Source of the DNA: Altererythrobacter sp. BO-6
GTDB lineage: Bacteria; Pseudomonadota; Alphaproteobacteria; Sphingomonadales; Sphingomonadaceae
Direction of reading: 5' to 3'
NCBI RefSeq assembly: GCF_011047315.1
Contig: NZ_CP049259.1
Location: forward strand, 434,001-498,000
DNA length: 64,000 nucleotides
Under the pieces are notes generated by a model. That model searched no databases, was not told where the DNA came from, and saw nothing but the letters and a program-made list of their open reading frames with translations. Positions 17,727 to 26,551 of this stretch are shown here, piece by piece (within the stretch, counting starts at the first letter, position 1; each line of letters opens with the position of its first letter). The position numbers were made by a program, and so were the translations under genes.

Positions 17727-20062
17727 GGCAGCAGGATCAACGCGGTCGTTCCCACGCCCTTGCGGCTTTCCAGCGTCAGCGTGCCGCCGTGCGCCTCGAC
17801 CAGCTGCCGCGCCAGCGGAATGCCGAGCCCCTGGCGCGGCTCGACCTTGGCTCCGGGCTGGATCCGCACCCCTTCCTGCACGCGAAGCAAGTCCTGCTTG
17901 CTCATGCCGGGGCCGTTGTCCGACACGACGATGCGAGCGCCTTCGCGGGTGCGCGCGATATCGACCAGGATTTTGCCGCCCTTGCCGGTGGCCGCAATCG
18001 CGTTGTCGAGCAGTTGGCCGATCGCCCGCCCCAGCTGGCGTTTGTCGGCATCGATCGCCCCGCCGGGGTTACCGCGCAGGTCCAGCGTGAGGCCTGCTTG
18101 CTTGATCGCTTCTTCGCGCTCGCGCACGATCTCCGTGACGAAGGACAGCATCTCCAGCCGCTGTTTGGAAATCGGCAGCAGCCCTGCCTCGCTTTGCGAC
18201 AGGTCGAGCACGTTCTCCACCTGCTCGGTCAGCCGGCCGACCGAGGCCAGGATCGCGTCGACATATTCCTTCATCTGGTCGCTTACCGGCCCTGCGGCAC
18301 CGCTTTGGATCAGCTCGGCAAACCCGCCAATCGAGGTCAGCGGCGTGCGGAATTCATAGGACATATTGGCCAGGAAGCGGGCCTTCACCGCGTCCGCCTC
18401 TTCCAGTGCAATGTTGCGTTCGCGCAGCGCGGCCTCGGCCATTTGCGAGTCCGTGATGTCCAGCACCGTCAGCAGGCCATTGCCATCGGGCAGCGGGATG
18501 CCGGCAAATTCCAGCGTTCGCCCATCGGCCAGTTCGACCCGCCCGCCTTTTTCGCGCCGGTCAAGCGTGGCGGCGCGAATGATCTCGCCAATCGCACCTG
18601 CCTGATTGGGTTCTGCGAGATTGGGCGCGATCGCAGCCAGCAAACCGTCAGCGGGTGGATGGTTGTCGAGCAGTTCGGGTTCGAGACCCCAGGTTCCGGC
18701 AAAGCTGCGGTTCCACAATTGCAGCGATCCATCGGGCGCGAACACCGCCAGCGCTTCGAACAGGCTGTCGAGCATGGCTGTGCGGGTGCGCAGCAAGGTG
18801 TCGCGCGTTGCCGAAAGCGCCAGCTGCTCGGTCTGGTCTTCCGCAAACAACACCAGCCCGCCATCGGGCATCGGCTGGGCCACAATCCGCAGATGCGTGC
18901 CGCCGGGCAGTGGCCATGCCTCCTCCTGCGCTTCGCTGGCGCTGAACCAGGCGATATGCTCGCGCCGCCAAAGCGGGAAATCGCGCACTTCGGGCGTGCG
19001 GCGCTTTTCCCGCGCATCGCTGAGGAAGCGTTCGAACGGGATTGCATCACCGACGATACCGAAGGGCAAGTCGAACAGGCGCAGGAACGGACGATTGGCA
19101 AAGACAAGCTTCTGATTGGCTTCGAACTGCGCCACACCCACGGAAAGCTGGTCCAGCATCGCGCGCTGGGCCTGGCGAAAGGCACGGAATTCGCGCGCCT
19201 GCTGCTCCATTTCCTCGATGTCGATCGCGTAGCCCGCGATTCCTTCGTCGCCGATCGGCAGGTCGCTGACCTTCATCTGGCGGCGCGATCCGTCGATCGT
19301 CGTCGGCACGGTGCGTTCCATCACTTCGCCGCGTTCGGCAGCCAGCATGGCGATGTCACCCGCAGATTGCCCTTTTTCAGGTTCGAGCAGCTCGATCTGC
19401 TTCGCCACCACGTCGTCGGCGCTATCGGCATCGACGGCGGCAACATAGGCACGATTTACAAGCCGCAGCCGCGCATCGCGCCCGCGGAACCACATCGGGA
19501 TCGGTGCAGCTTCGATCAGGCCGACCAGCGCACTGAAATCACCCCTCGCCTGGGCAGCTTCCTCCCGCAGGCGCGCGAGTTCGCCTTCGCTTTCGCTGAA
19601 ATCGAAGATCCACACCAGCGCCGCCCCGCCCGGGGCGATCCGCGCATCGGCCAGCGTGCCGCGAAAGGCGAAGCTGCGCCCGCTCTCAGGCACGCTGATC
19701 GAAATGCGGAATGGCGCAGCGGTTTTCTGCGTGCGCCGCACCGCTTCGGAAAGCTGCGCCAGCTGACCCTGCGTGATGCCGGAGCCGTCACCCCCGGCAA
19801 GCTCGCTCAGGAATTGCGGCGGGCTCGCCAAGCCCAGCCAGCCTGCCAGCCGGTCATGCACCTCAATCCGCCCGTCGGCGCGCACCAGCATGGGAATGGC
19901 CGGCGCTTCATCAAGCATGCCGTTCACACGGGCCAGCGAACGCCGCATCGCTTCATGCCGCTGCGACCGGCGCGCCGACCGCACCATCAGCAAGGCAGCC
20001 GCTACCGTCCAGGCGGCAAGCACCAGGCCAATCAGCGCCAGCGATGTCGGCGAGAAATCCAT
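17723..20062 (-). CDS. divL: DivL-type tyrosine pseudo-histidine kinase
   Basis: A 779-residue membrane sensor protein close in length to Caulobacter DivL (769). One N-terminal membrane segment (LALIGLVLAAWTVAAALLMV) is followed by several PAS-like regions, a dimerisation helix and a complete ATPase domain: N box LLDNAIAATGKGGKI, G1 box VSDNGPGM, G2 box GLGIPLARQL. At the phospho-acceptor site the sequence is NMSYEFRTPLTS, so Tyr569 (codon 18356-18358) replaces the usual His, the hallmark of DivL. In Caulobacter, DivL binds DivK and controls CckA, and so CtrA and cell-cycle asymmetry. It is the first gene of the operon that ends with addA or trxA, and lies 100 bases downstream of ahcY behind a terminator. 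Confidence 0.9.
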   Translation of the reverse strand: MDFSPTSLALIGLVLAAWTVAAALLMVRSARRSQRHEAMRRSLARVNGMLDEAPAIPMLVRADGRIEVHDRLAGWLGLASPPQFLSELAGGDGSGITQGQLAQLSEAVRRTQKTAAPFRISISVPESGRSFAFRGTLADARIAPGGAALVWIFDFSESEGELARLREEAAQARGDFSALVGLIEAAPIPMWFRGRDARLRLVNRAYVAAVDADSADDVVAKQIELLEPEKGQSAGDIAMLAAERGEVMERTVPTTIDGSRRQMKVSDLPIGDEGIAGYAIDIEEMEQQAREFRAFRQAQRAMLDQLSVGVAQFEANQKLVFANRPFLRLFDLPFGIVGDAIPFERFLSDAREKRRTPEVRDFPLWRREHIAWFSASEAQEEAWPLPGGTHLRIVAQPMPDGGLVLFAEDQTEQLALSATRDTLLRTRTAMLDSLFEALAVFAPDGSLQLWNRSFAGTWGLEPELLDNHPPADGLLAAIAPNLAEPNQAGAIGEIIRAATLDRREKGGRVELADGRTLEFAGIPLPDGNGLLTVLDITDSQMAEAALRERNIALEEADAVKARFLANMSYEFRTPLTSIGGFAELIQSGAAGPVSDQMKEYVDAILASVGRLTEQVENVLDLSQSEAGLLPISKQRLEMLSFVTEIVREREEAIKQAGLTLDLRGNPGGAIDADKRQLGRAIGQLLDNAIAATGKGGKILVDIARTREGARIVVSDNGPGMSKQDLLRVQEGVRIQPGAKVEPRQGLGIPLARQLVEAHGGTLTLESRKGVGTTALILLP

Positions 20063-20103
20063 CGTCCCCAGCTATGCGCGGCACGGGCCGGATGCAACGC
20101 CCG

Positions 20104-20136
20104 ACAAAAGAAAAGCCCCCTGAAAGCGGGGGCTTT
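20104..20136 (-). terminator. Rho-independent terminator of ahcY
   Basis: On the minus strand the stem AAAGCCCCC / GGGGGCTTT with a 7-base loop is followed by TTTTCTTTT. It lies 27 bases past the ahcY stop and before divL, so divL probably has its own promoter in the remaining 40 bases or depends on read-through. Confidence 0.85.
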
Positions 20137-20162
20137 CCGGATAATCGGGATGAGCCGACCGC

Positions 20163-21575
20163 TCAGTAGCGGTAATGGTCCGGCTTGAACGGCCCTTCCA
20201 CCGATACGCCGATGTATTCGGCCTGCTTCTGGCTCAGCCTGGTCAGCTGCACGCCCAGCTTTTCGAGGTGCAGCGCGGCCACCTTCTCGTCGAGATGCTT
20301 GGGCAGGACATAGACCTGGTTGTCATACTCGTCCGACTTGGTGAACAGTTCGATCTGCGCCAGCGTCTGGTTGGTAAAGCTGCTCGACATCACGAAGCTG
20401 GGGTGGCCGGTGGCACAGCCCAGGTTCACCAGCCGGCCCTTGGCCAGCACCAGGATCGACTTGCCATCGGGGAAAGTGACCTTGTCGGTGCCTTCCTTGA
20501 TCTGCTTCCACTCGTAATTGTCGAGCGCGCTGATCTGGATCTCGCTGTCGAAGTGGCCGATGTTGCAGACTATGGCCATGTTCTTCATCGCCTTCATGTG
20601 CTCGCCGGTGATCACGTCTTCATTGCCGGTCGCGGTCACGAAGATATCGGCGCGCTTGGCCGCTTCCTCCATCGAGACGACTTCAAAGCCGTCCATCGCC
20701 GCCTGAAGCGCGCAGATCGGGTCGATCTCCGTCACCATCACGCGCGCCCCGCCGTCACGCAGCGATGCGGCCGAGCCCTTGCCCACGTCGCCATAGCCCG
20801 CGACACAGGCGACCTTGCCCGCCAGCATCACGTCGGTTGCGCGGCGGATCGCGTCGACCAGCGATTCCTTGCAGCCGTAGAGGTTATCGAACTTCGACTT
20901 GGTCACGCTGTCGTTCACATTGATCGCGGGGAACGGCAGCTTGCCCTGCTTGGCGATCTGGTACAGCCGCATCACGCCGGTGGTGGTCTCCTCCGACACG
21001 CCCTTGATGTTCTTCACGGTACGGGTGAGATAGCCCGGCCGCGCCTTCACGAAGGCCTTCAGCGCGCGCTGGAATTCGATTTCCTCGGCATTGCCCGGAT
21101 CGGGCATGGACTCGCCCGCTTCGATGCGCGCGCCCCACAGCGCGAACATGGTGGCATCGCCGCCATCGTCGAGGATCATGTTGGCGGTCAGGTCAGGGTC
21201 GGAATCGGTCGCCCAGTCGAAGATGCGGCCGACATAGTCCCAGTAATCCGCCAGGCTTTCGCCCTTGATCGCGAACACCGGAATGCCCTGCGCCGCGATC
21301 GCCGCCGCCGCGTGATCCTGCGTCGAGAAGATGTTGCAGGTCGCCCAGCGCACTTCCGCACCCAGCGCCACCAGCGTTTCGATCAGCACCGCGGTCTGGA
21401 TCGTCATGTGGAGCGAGCCAGTGATCCGCGCGCCCTTGAGCGGCTGCGCCGCGCCATATTCCTCGCGCAAAGCCATGAGGCCCGGCATTTCGGTTTCGGC
21501 GATCTCGATCTCGTCGCGGCCAAATTCGGCCAGCGCAATATCCTTGATGATGTAATCCTGGGCAGCTTCAGCCAC
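20163..21575 (-). CDS. ahcY: Adenosylhomocysteinase
   Basis: A 470-residue S-adenosylhomocysteine hydrolase that splits SAH into adenosine and homocysteine and keeps methyltransferases free of product inhibition. The NAD-binding loop [14 protein letters not shown] is clear, as are [21 protein letters not shown] and the C-terminal KPDHYRY. The start is GTG at 21575, preceded by AGGAG seven bases away and yielding [15 protein letters not shown]; the frame is open another 46 codons but that stretch is not family-like. It diverges from a peroxiredoxin gene across a short AT-rich region with an inverted repeat. Confidence 0.97.
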   Translation of the reverse strand: MAEAAQDYIIKDIALAEFGRDEIEIAETEMPGLMALREEYGAAQPLKGARITGSLHMTIQTAVLIETLVALGAEVRWATCNIFSTQDHAAAAIAAQGIPVFAIKGESLADYWDYVGRIFDWATDSDPDLTANMILDDGGDATMFALWGARIEAGESMPDPGNAEEIEFQRALKAFVKARPGYLTRTVKNIKGVSEETTTGVMRLYQIAKQGKLPFPAINVNDSVTKSKFDNLYGCKESLVDAIRRATDVMLAGKVACVAGYGDVGKGSAASLRDGGARVMVTEIDPICALQAAMDGFEVVSMEEAAKRADIFVTATGNEDVITGEHMKAMKNMAIVCNIGHFDSEIQISALDNYEWKQIKEGTDKVTFPDGKSILVLAKGRLVNLGCATGHPSFVMSSSFTNQTLAQIELFTKSDEYDNQVYVLPKHLDEKVAALHLEKLGVQLTRLSQKQAEYIGVSVEGPFKPDHYRY

Positions 21576-21668
21576 GGACAAACTCCTGAGAATGCAAGGC
21601 GCACCGGCCAGCGATGCGCGGGGTAAAAGCGTGGCCGAGCCTCTAGCGAAGCGACCCGCGCGAAGCAA

Positions 21669-21688
21669 ATATAAAAGAATCTTTATAT
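21669..21688. promoter_or_regulatory. 20-base inverted repeat between ahcY and the peroxiredoxin gene
   Basis: ATATAAA-AGAATC-TTTATAT has perfect 7-base arms in an AT-rich pocket of an otherwise GC-rich region, midway between two divergent starts (94 bases from ahcY, 76 from the peroxiredoxin gene). The shape fits an operator for a dimeric ArsR-type regulator. Control of ahcY by the SAH-responsive regulator SahR is known in other Proteobacteria; assigning this site to SahR is inference. Confidence 0.45.
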
Positions 21689-21763
21689 GCTGAGTTGTTG
21701 CGGAGCGGCGCACAAGCTCTATATCGGGCGCACTCGGACGGGATCACGAAAGGATATTACAAA

Positions 21764-22243
21764 ATGGCAATTTCGGTGGGTGACAAGCTTCCTGACGTCA
21801 AGCTGGTCAAGGCAACGGCCGAAGGCCCGCAGCCGGTCAGCTCGGCGGAATATTTCGCTGGCAAGAAAGTGGCGCTTTTTTCGGTCCCGGGGGCCTTTAC
21901 CCCGACCTGTTCGGCCCGCCACCTGCCCGGTTATGTCGACAAGGCGGCAGAGCTGAAGGCCAAGGGCGTGGACGAAATCGTCGCCACCGCCGTAAATGAC
22001 GCGTTCGTCATGGGCGCCTGGAACAAGGCCGCCGGCAGCGATGACATCACCATGCTGGCTGACGGCAATGGCGACTTCGCCGAAGCCGTGGGCCTGACCA
22101 TGGACGGTTCGGGCTTTGGCATGGGCAAGCGCGGCCAGCGCTTCTCGATGGTGGTCGAAGACGGCGTGGTGAAGGAACTCAACGTCGAGGCACCGGGCGA
22201 TTTCTCGGTCTCGAGCGCGGAGCACATGCTCGGCCAGCTTTAA
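21764..22243 (+). CDS. Prx5-type (AhpE/Grx-dependent class) peroxiredoxin
   Basis: A 160-residue thiol peroxidase. The peroxidatic motif is PGAFTPTCS with Cys49; no second cysteine exists anywhere in the protein, so this is a 1-Cys enzyme that needs an external thiol such as glutathione/glutaredoxin for recycling. Family features MAISVGDKLPDVKL and GLTMDGSGFGMGKRGQRF are present. ATG at 21764 follows AAGGATA; an upstream extension to 21695 is not family-like. The gene ends at a strong terminator shared with the convergent HTH gene. Confidence 0.93.
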   Translation: MAISVGDKLPDVKLVKATAEGPQPVSSAEYFAGKKVALFSVPGAFTPTCSARHLPGYVDKAAELKAKGVDEIVATAVNDAFVMGAWNKAAGSDDITMLADGNGDFAEAVGLTMDGSGFGMGKRGQRFSMVVEDGVVKELNVEAPGDFSVSSAEHMLGQL

Positions 22244-22298
22244 GCCTGGAAAAGCCCCGCGGTGGAACGCCGAAAGGGGTATTTTGCAAAACATTGGC

Positions 22299-22332
22299 GG
22301 GGCGGGCCTCACAGGCTCGCCCCGTTGCTTTT
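22299..22332. terminator. Terminator between convergent peroxiredoxin and HTH genes
   Basis: GGGGCGGGCCT / AGGCTCGCCCC with a 3-base loop (one G-T pair) is followed by GTTGCTTTTT. The hairpin covers the stop codon of the minus-strand HTH gene. It is a good terminator for the plus strand; the minus direction lacks a clear T run. Confidence 0.7.
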
Positions 22333-22776
22333 TGGCACAGCACCGGTGCGCCGCAACAGCCGGAAAAGCACGGAATTGCAAGGCTTTCGGCGGATTGCCG
22401 TCATCCGCCCGCGATAGATCACCGGCTGGACCAGCCCGCTCTTGATCCGCCGCACCAGCTCCAGATTTGTCACCTTCCGCCAATCGCGCCTTGGGCGCGC
22501 GATCCGGCCCGTGCCGGGCGGTGTCAGCACGCTATCCCAGGCGAAGGCGAAATCCTCTCCCCCCGCCCGCTCGCGCAGGCGATAGGCGCTCGCCCGCGAC
22601 ATGCCCACAGCGCGCGCCGCCGCGCCGACCGAACCGGTGAGATAGAGCTGCGTGAGGAAGTGGCATTGCCGCGCCTCGCTCCACCCGTCACGCCGCGCGC
22701 GCGAGGGCGCCGGATGGAAGAACGGCGGACGGCGGCGGAGTTTATGCGGGGATGTGCGTTTCGTACGCTTCGCCAT
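22309..22776 (-). CDS. Small helix-turn-helix protein of unknown role
   Basis: A 155-residue very basic protein. Residues about 45-70 form a helix-turn-helix: TGSVGAAARAVGMSRASAYR, a pattern seen in resolvase and phage-type DNA-binding domains. The N-terminus (KRTKRTSPHKLRRRPP) and the middle (RIARPRRDWRK) are Arg/Lys rich. The sequence has no effector domain. Similar small HTH proteins are common in sphingomonads, but I cannot name a target. It stands alone between two convergent or same-strand genes with 70 bases upstream to the CPBP gene. Confidence 0.75.
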   Translation of the reverse strand: MAKRTKRTSPHKLRRRPPFFHPAPSRARRDGWSEARQCHFLTQLYLTGSVGAAARAVGMSRASAYRLRERAGGEDFAFAWDSVLTPPGTGRIARPRRDWRKVTNLELVRRIKSGLVQPVIYRGRMTAIRRKPCNSVLFRLLRRTGAVPKSNGASL

Positions 22777-22846
22777 CTGGCAGGATGGAGCAGGTTTCGG
22801 CGATGTAGGAAAGCGCGGCGATGTCTGTTTCTAAGGTGCGACGCGA

Positions 22847-23767
22847 CTACGGTTGTTGCCCGGAAGGAGACGGGTCGATCCCGTCCTGTTCGCGCGACCT
22901 TGCAAGCCAAAGAAGGACCAGGCCAGCAACCGTCAACAAGGCAACGGTAAACACGCTCCCTTCCGGCCCCTCGCCCGCACCCGTAAGCCAGGCAGGCCCG
23001 ACAGGCACCATTTTCACCAACAGCGCAGGCAGACCGCTATCCAGACCCGTAATCGGCACATCGAAGCCGGTCGCGCCGAACCAGTTCCAGCCGGTGTGCC
23101 AGCCCATCACCCCCCAGACCGAATTCGAACGCTGCACCCAGGCGCAGGCGAAAATCGAAAAGACGAATGTCATCGCCAGCGGCAACAGCGGCTTTCCGGG
23201 CGAGAAGTGAAGAAAAGTGAAAGCAGCCCCCGTCAATATGTAGGCGGCGGGCACATTCCAGCGCCGCATGATGGTCGAAAACAACCAGCCGCGAAAGGCG
23301 ATTTCCTCGATGCTCGCTTGCAGGGTGAAGCCGGCGAGCAACAGGATGATCCAGCCGAGCGCAGCCGGGCTGGCGAAGGCAGGGAACAGGTCACCGACTC
23401 GATACCCGCCGGAAAGGGCTATCGCAGCCACGATCGCGCCCATGAAGCCAATGCCCACTGCGAGCCCGACCAGGAATTTCTTGAACCCTTGTTCCCCGCG
23501 AAGGCCGATGCTTTCGAGACTTCGCTTTTCGACCCAGCGCACCCAGGCAAATATCGCCATCCCCATGGCGATGAACGATGCCAGGATGAGGAACAGCCCC
23601 ATGGTCCCCTTCGGCGAACCATTCGCGTCGGTAAAGCCGAGACCTTCGAGCAGGAAATCGGTCGGCAGGAGGCTGATTGCAACAAGCAAGATGCAGATAA
23701 AGGGGGCGGCGATACTCGGCGCAATCCAGCCTCTGGCCGGCTCGTCGGAAAAGATCATCTGTTTCAT
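22847..23767 (-). CDS. CPBP family intramembrane metalloprotease
   Basis: A 306-residue membrane protein with about eight hydrophobic segments. The CPBP (Abi, Rce1-like) motifs are present: EEIAFRGW, then a His in TFLHFSPG, and GWHTGWNW. Members are intramembrane glutamate proteases involved in CAAX processing, bacteriocin self-immunity or anti-sigma factor cleavage; the substrate here is unknown. The start is ATG at 23767 (MKQMIFSDEP). The frame is open upstream to 23941 inside the AraC-type gene, but that is not used. It lies 31 bases downstream of that regulator and may be co-transcribed with it. Confidence 0.88.
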   Translation of the reverse strand: MKQMIFSDEPARGWIAPSIAAPFICILLVAISLLPTDFLLEGLGFTDANGSPKGTMGLFLILASFIAMGMAIFAWVRWVEKRSLESIGLRGEQGFKKFLVGLAVGIGFMGAIVAAIALSGGYRVGDLFPAFASPAALGWIILLLAGFTLQASIEEIAFRGWLFSTIMRRWNVPAAYILTGAAFTFLHFSPGKPLLPLAMTFVFSIFACAWVQRSNSVWGVMGWHTGWNWFGATGFDVPITGLDSGLPALLVKMVPVGPAWLTGAGEGPEGSVFTVALLTVAGLVLLWLARSREQDGIDPSPSGQQP

Positions 23768-23798
23768 GCGTTGCGAGCTAACCGCCCGCCGAAGACAG

Positions 23799-24633
23799 CT
23801 ATAGAACGATCGTGCGGAACAAGTCCGAACGAAGCCACTCCTTCGGCGTGAGACCAACAGCCTTGCGGAATGTGCGCCCGAAATGGCTCTGATCCGCAAA
23901 ACCGGCGCCATGAGCGGCATCGGCCAACGTTGCGCCCTCACGCATGAGGCGTTTGGCGAGATCGACCCGGCGGTGCTGTAAATAGCGATAGGGACTGGTG
24001 CCTAACAGTGTCCGGAAATCGCGCGAAAGCTGCCACCGGTCACAACCGGAAACCTGTTCAAGGTCCTCCAGTCGCGCGCCTACAACGACAGCGGTTTCGA
24101 GATAATCCTGCGCCCTCATCACCGCTGTTCGGTTGGCGATCCTTACCTTTGCCTCCCTGCCAGCCACGTCGTTCATGGCTTGCGCCAGATCGTAGAGCGC
24201 GTCTTCATAAGCTCCGGGATCCTCGACGCCCGCACAGTCGATAACCATGGTGCAGGCTGCCGCGATCAAGGAAGGATCCGTCGAGACTCCATTGGCGATA
24301 AACGGCAGTTCCACGCCCTCAAGCACTGCCTGGACATGTGTTGGCGGAATATAGGCCGCCCAATAGCTGAAGCCGGATCTCGTCATGGCAGTGCCCATCA
24401 TGCAATTCGTCGGGGTGAAGAATCAGCACCTGGCCCGGCAATGAATACCGCATCTCCCCGCGATAGTTGAATGTCTGCACCCCGGCCATGGTCACAGCGA
24501 CGGTGTAGGTATCGTGGCGATGCGGCGAAAACGCCGCCCCGACGAGCCGGTTGGTGACGCGCTCGACTGGCTCGAACGACTCGGCTGAAAGCGAAGGGTT
24601 CGAGGAATGCGCTGCAGATCTCATCAACATCAT
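23799..24633 (-). pseudogene. AraC family regulator with N-terminal cupin domain, apparent frameshift
   Basis: Read together, two frames give a typical AraC regulator of about 277 residues. The N-terminal sensing half (MLMRSAAHSS to LHPDELHDGHCHDE) is a cupin with the HRHDTYTVAV motif, in one frame from ATG 24633. The rest begins in the next frame at SGFSYWAAYIPP and carries two helix-turn-helix units, the second in GATLADAAHGAGFADQSHFGRTFRK. The join needs loss of one base near 24378, between GAG and TCC of the coding strand. The spacing between HDG and GF (six residues) then matches other family members. As written, the first frame stops at 24319. Confidence 0.82.
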
Positions 24634-24661
24634 ATTGGGCGCAAAAAGCAGGAAGGCAAAT

Positions 24662-24700
24662 CATGCAAACTCGAATTTTTCGCTCGGGACTTTTTGCATG
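24662..24700. repeat. Inverted repeat upstream of the AraC-type gene
   Basis: Perfect 8-base arms CATGCAAA and TTTGCATG are separated by 23 bases, in the 147-base gap between the AraC-type gene and the divergent PAP2 gene. It may be an operator for that regulator or an accidental palindrome; nothing else is seen in the gap. Confidence 0.35.
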
Positions 24701-24780
24701 TTTTCCGGGCCCAAACCGCCGCCCAATACTTCGCATCGATGGAAAAGGCCTATTAACCAATCGCAGCTAGAGCGTTGAAA

Positions 24781-25752
24781 ATGAACACCGCTCCGCTCTC
24801 CCTGCGTGACTTCATCCTGCAAGACGGCGGAGCTGGAACGCCGCAAGTCCGCCCGCGCCCGGTTGCGCTGGCAGTAGCGTTGCTGGCCTTCCTTGCCCTG
24901 TCCGCCCTCGCCAGCGCTGTGGTCTTCGCGCAAACCGGCCTTCAGCTCGCGTGGGGCGACTTCCAGCCGTTCATCGTGCTCGCCGTGGCGATGCTGGGCC
25001 TCTCCGCCTTCTGCTACAAGCGCTATGACGACAAGCGGCTGGCGCACGCCGCTGCGGTTGTGGGCGTCGCCACGCTGGCGCTGCTGGCCTGCGGCGTCCT
25101 GTCAAACGGCGGCCTGCGCTTGCGAATGCCGCTCAGCGATCCGATGCTGGCCGCGATCGACGCCAGCTTCGGCATTCACGTTGACGCCATCGTCCAATGG
25201 AGCGTCGGCATGCCCTGGCTGATCGATGCGCTGGGCGTAATCTACAATGCCTCGCACCTGATCCTGGCTGCATTGATCCTGTGGTTCATCATCCGCAGCC
25301 ATTTCGCCAAGGTCTGGGAACTGGTGGCGACGGTCGCCTTCTCCATGCAGATCGTCGCTTTCGTTTCGATCCTGATGCCGGCCTGGGGCGCGATGAAGCA
25401 TTTCGGCTTGTACGGGCTTCAAGGCAACGGACTGCCCGCGGGCGCAGGCATCTATCACAGCGAGACATTCCGTGCGCTTTATGAGGGAACCGACCCGCTG
25501 TTCACCCTCGACAGCATGAACGGCGTGGTCACCTTCCCCTCGTTCCACACCGTGCTGGCGCTGCTGATCGCCCAGGCGCTGTGGCTGACGCCGCTACGCT
25601 GGCTGGCGGTAGCCCTCACGGGCGCGACGATCTTCTCGACCATCCCGATCGGCGGGCATTACGTGATCGACCTGGTTGGCGGGGCCGCGATCTGGCTGGG
25701 CTGCGCAATGCTGGCCAACCGCCTGACCCACGGCAAAGCCGCCGCTCAGTAA
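24781..25752 (+). CDS. PAP2 / inositolphosphotransferase Aur1-like membrane protein
   Basis: A 323-residue membrane protein with about seven hydrophobic segments. The last third carries the PAP2-type phosphatase or phosphotransferase motifs TFPSFHTVLAL and IGGHYVIDLVGG, which supply the catalytic histidines and Asp. The spacing and C-terminal location resemble Aur1/inositolphosphotransferases that transfer head groups onto lipids such as ceramide. Sphingomonads make glycosphingolipids, so a lipid substrate is attractive but unproven. ATG at 24781 is chosen over a TTG two codons earlier. The stop overlaps that of the convergent folE. Confidence 0.8.
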   Translation: MNTAPLSLRDFILQDGGAGTPQVRPRPVALAVALLAFLALSALASAVVFAQTGLQLAWGDFQPFIVLAVAMLGLSAFCYKRYDDKRLAHAAAVVGVATLALLACGVLSNGGLRLRMPLSDPMLAAIDASFGIHVDAIVQWSVGMPWLIDALGVIYNASHLILAALILWFIIRSHFAKVWELVATVAFSMQIVAFVSILMPAWGAMKHFGLYGLQGNGLPAGAGIYHSETFRALYEGTDPLFTLDSMNGVVTFPSFHTVLALLIAQALWLTPLRWLAVALTGATIFSTIPIGGHYVIDLVGGAAIWLGCAMLANRLTHGKAAAQ

Positions 25753-26369
25753 CCCATCAGCTTGAGCACTTCCTCACGGCTGCGATGATCGTCAAGGAAG
25801 CAGCCGTGCAGGCGTGACGTGATCATGCCCACGCCGGGCGTGCGCACGCCGCGGCCGGTCATGCAGCCATGCTGCGCCTCGATCACCACCGCGACGCCCT
25901 TGGGCTCGAGATTGTCCCAGATGCACTGCGCAACCTCGGCGGTCAGCCGCTCCTGGATCTGCAACCGGCGGGCATAGCCGTGCAGCACGCGGGCGAGCTT
26001 GGAAATGCCGACAACGTGCTTGTCGGGCAGATAGGCGATCGCCGCCTTGCCGGTGATCGGCGCCATGTGGTGTTCGCAATGGCTCTGGAACGGAATATCC
26101 TTGAGCAGGACGATCTCGTCATAGCCGCCCACTTCCTCGAACACGCGGCTGAGGTGGATCGCCGGATCCTCCTGATAGCCCTGGCAGTATTCAAGCCACG
26201 CGCGCCCCACGCGCTTGGGCGTGTCGCGCAGGCCTTCGCGTTCCGGGTCATCGCCCGACCAGCGGATCAGCGTGCGGATCGCATCCTGCACATCTTCGGG
26301 CACATCGGGTTTGTTCAAGGGATTCTCCGGATCGAACTCGTCATGATCATGCACGTTCATATAGTTCAT
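25746..26369 (-). CDS. folE: GTP cyclohydrolase I
   Basis: A 207-residue FolE converting GTP to dihydroneopterin triphosphate, the first step of folate and tetrahydrobiopterin synthesis. The active-site zinc ligands are visible in QSHCEHHMAP and in HGCMTGRGV. Other blocks are ARRLQIQERLTAEVA and TSRLHGCFLDD. ATG at 26369 (MNYMNVHDHDEF) is preferred to the in-frame codon at 26423. The gene is convergent with the PAP2 gene (7-base overlap of ends) and has no folate genes beside it. Confidence 0.97.
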   Translation of the reverse strand: MNYMNVHDHDEFDPENPLNKPDVPEDVQDAIRTLIRWSGDDPEREGLRDTPKRVGRAWLEYCQGYQEDPAIHLSRVFEEVGGYDEIVLLKDIPFQSHCEHHMAPITGKAAIAYLPDKHVVGISKLARVLHGYARRLQIQERLTAEVAQCIWDNLEPKGVAVVIEAQHGCMTGRGVRTPGVGMITSRLHGCFLDDHRSREEVLKLMGY

Positions 26370-26551
26370 GGCTATGGCTTTCGCTTGAGAACCGGCCGTC
26401 TGCGCCGCCCCATGCCGCGCCAATTCGCCGGTTCGAGTTGCAAGCGCGGCTTGCGATCTGGGTTAATCCCGCTTTCATAACTGCGATTGCGCCAATCCGT
26501 TCCACGCGGCGCAACACTTGCTCTGTTCGGCCCTGCCCCCATATCTTCCGA

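Noticed and set aside
17600-20188. 862-codon open frame antisense to divL
   Set aside because: Shadow of the kinase gene; no motif and no ribosome binding site.
21600-21668. SAM or SAH riboswitch in the ahcY leader
   Set aside because: No recognisable conserved core could be folded; only the 20-base inverted repeat stands out.
21576-21713. N-terminal extension of adenosylhomocysteinase to 516 residues
   Set aside because: The extra part is not family-like, and a good AGGAG site stands before the GTG at 21575.
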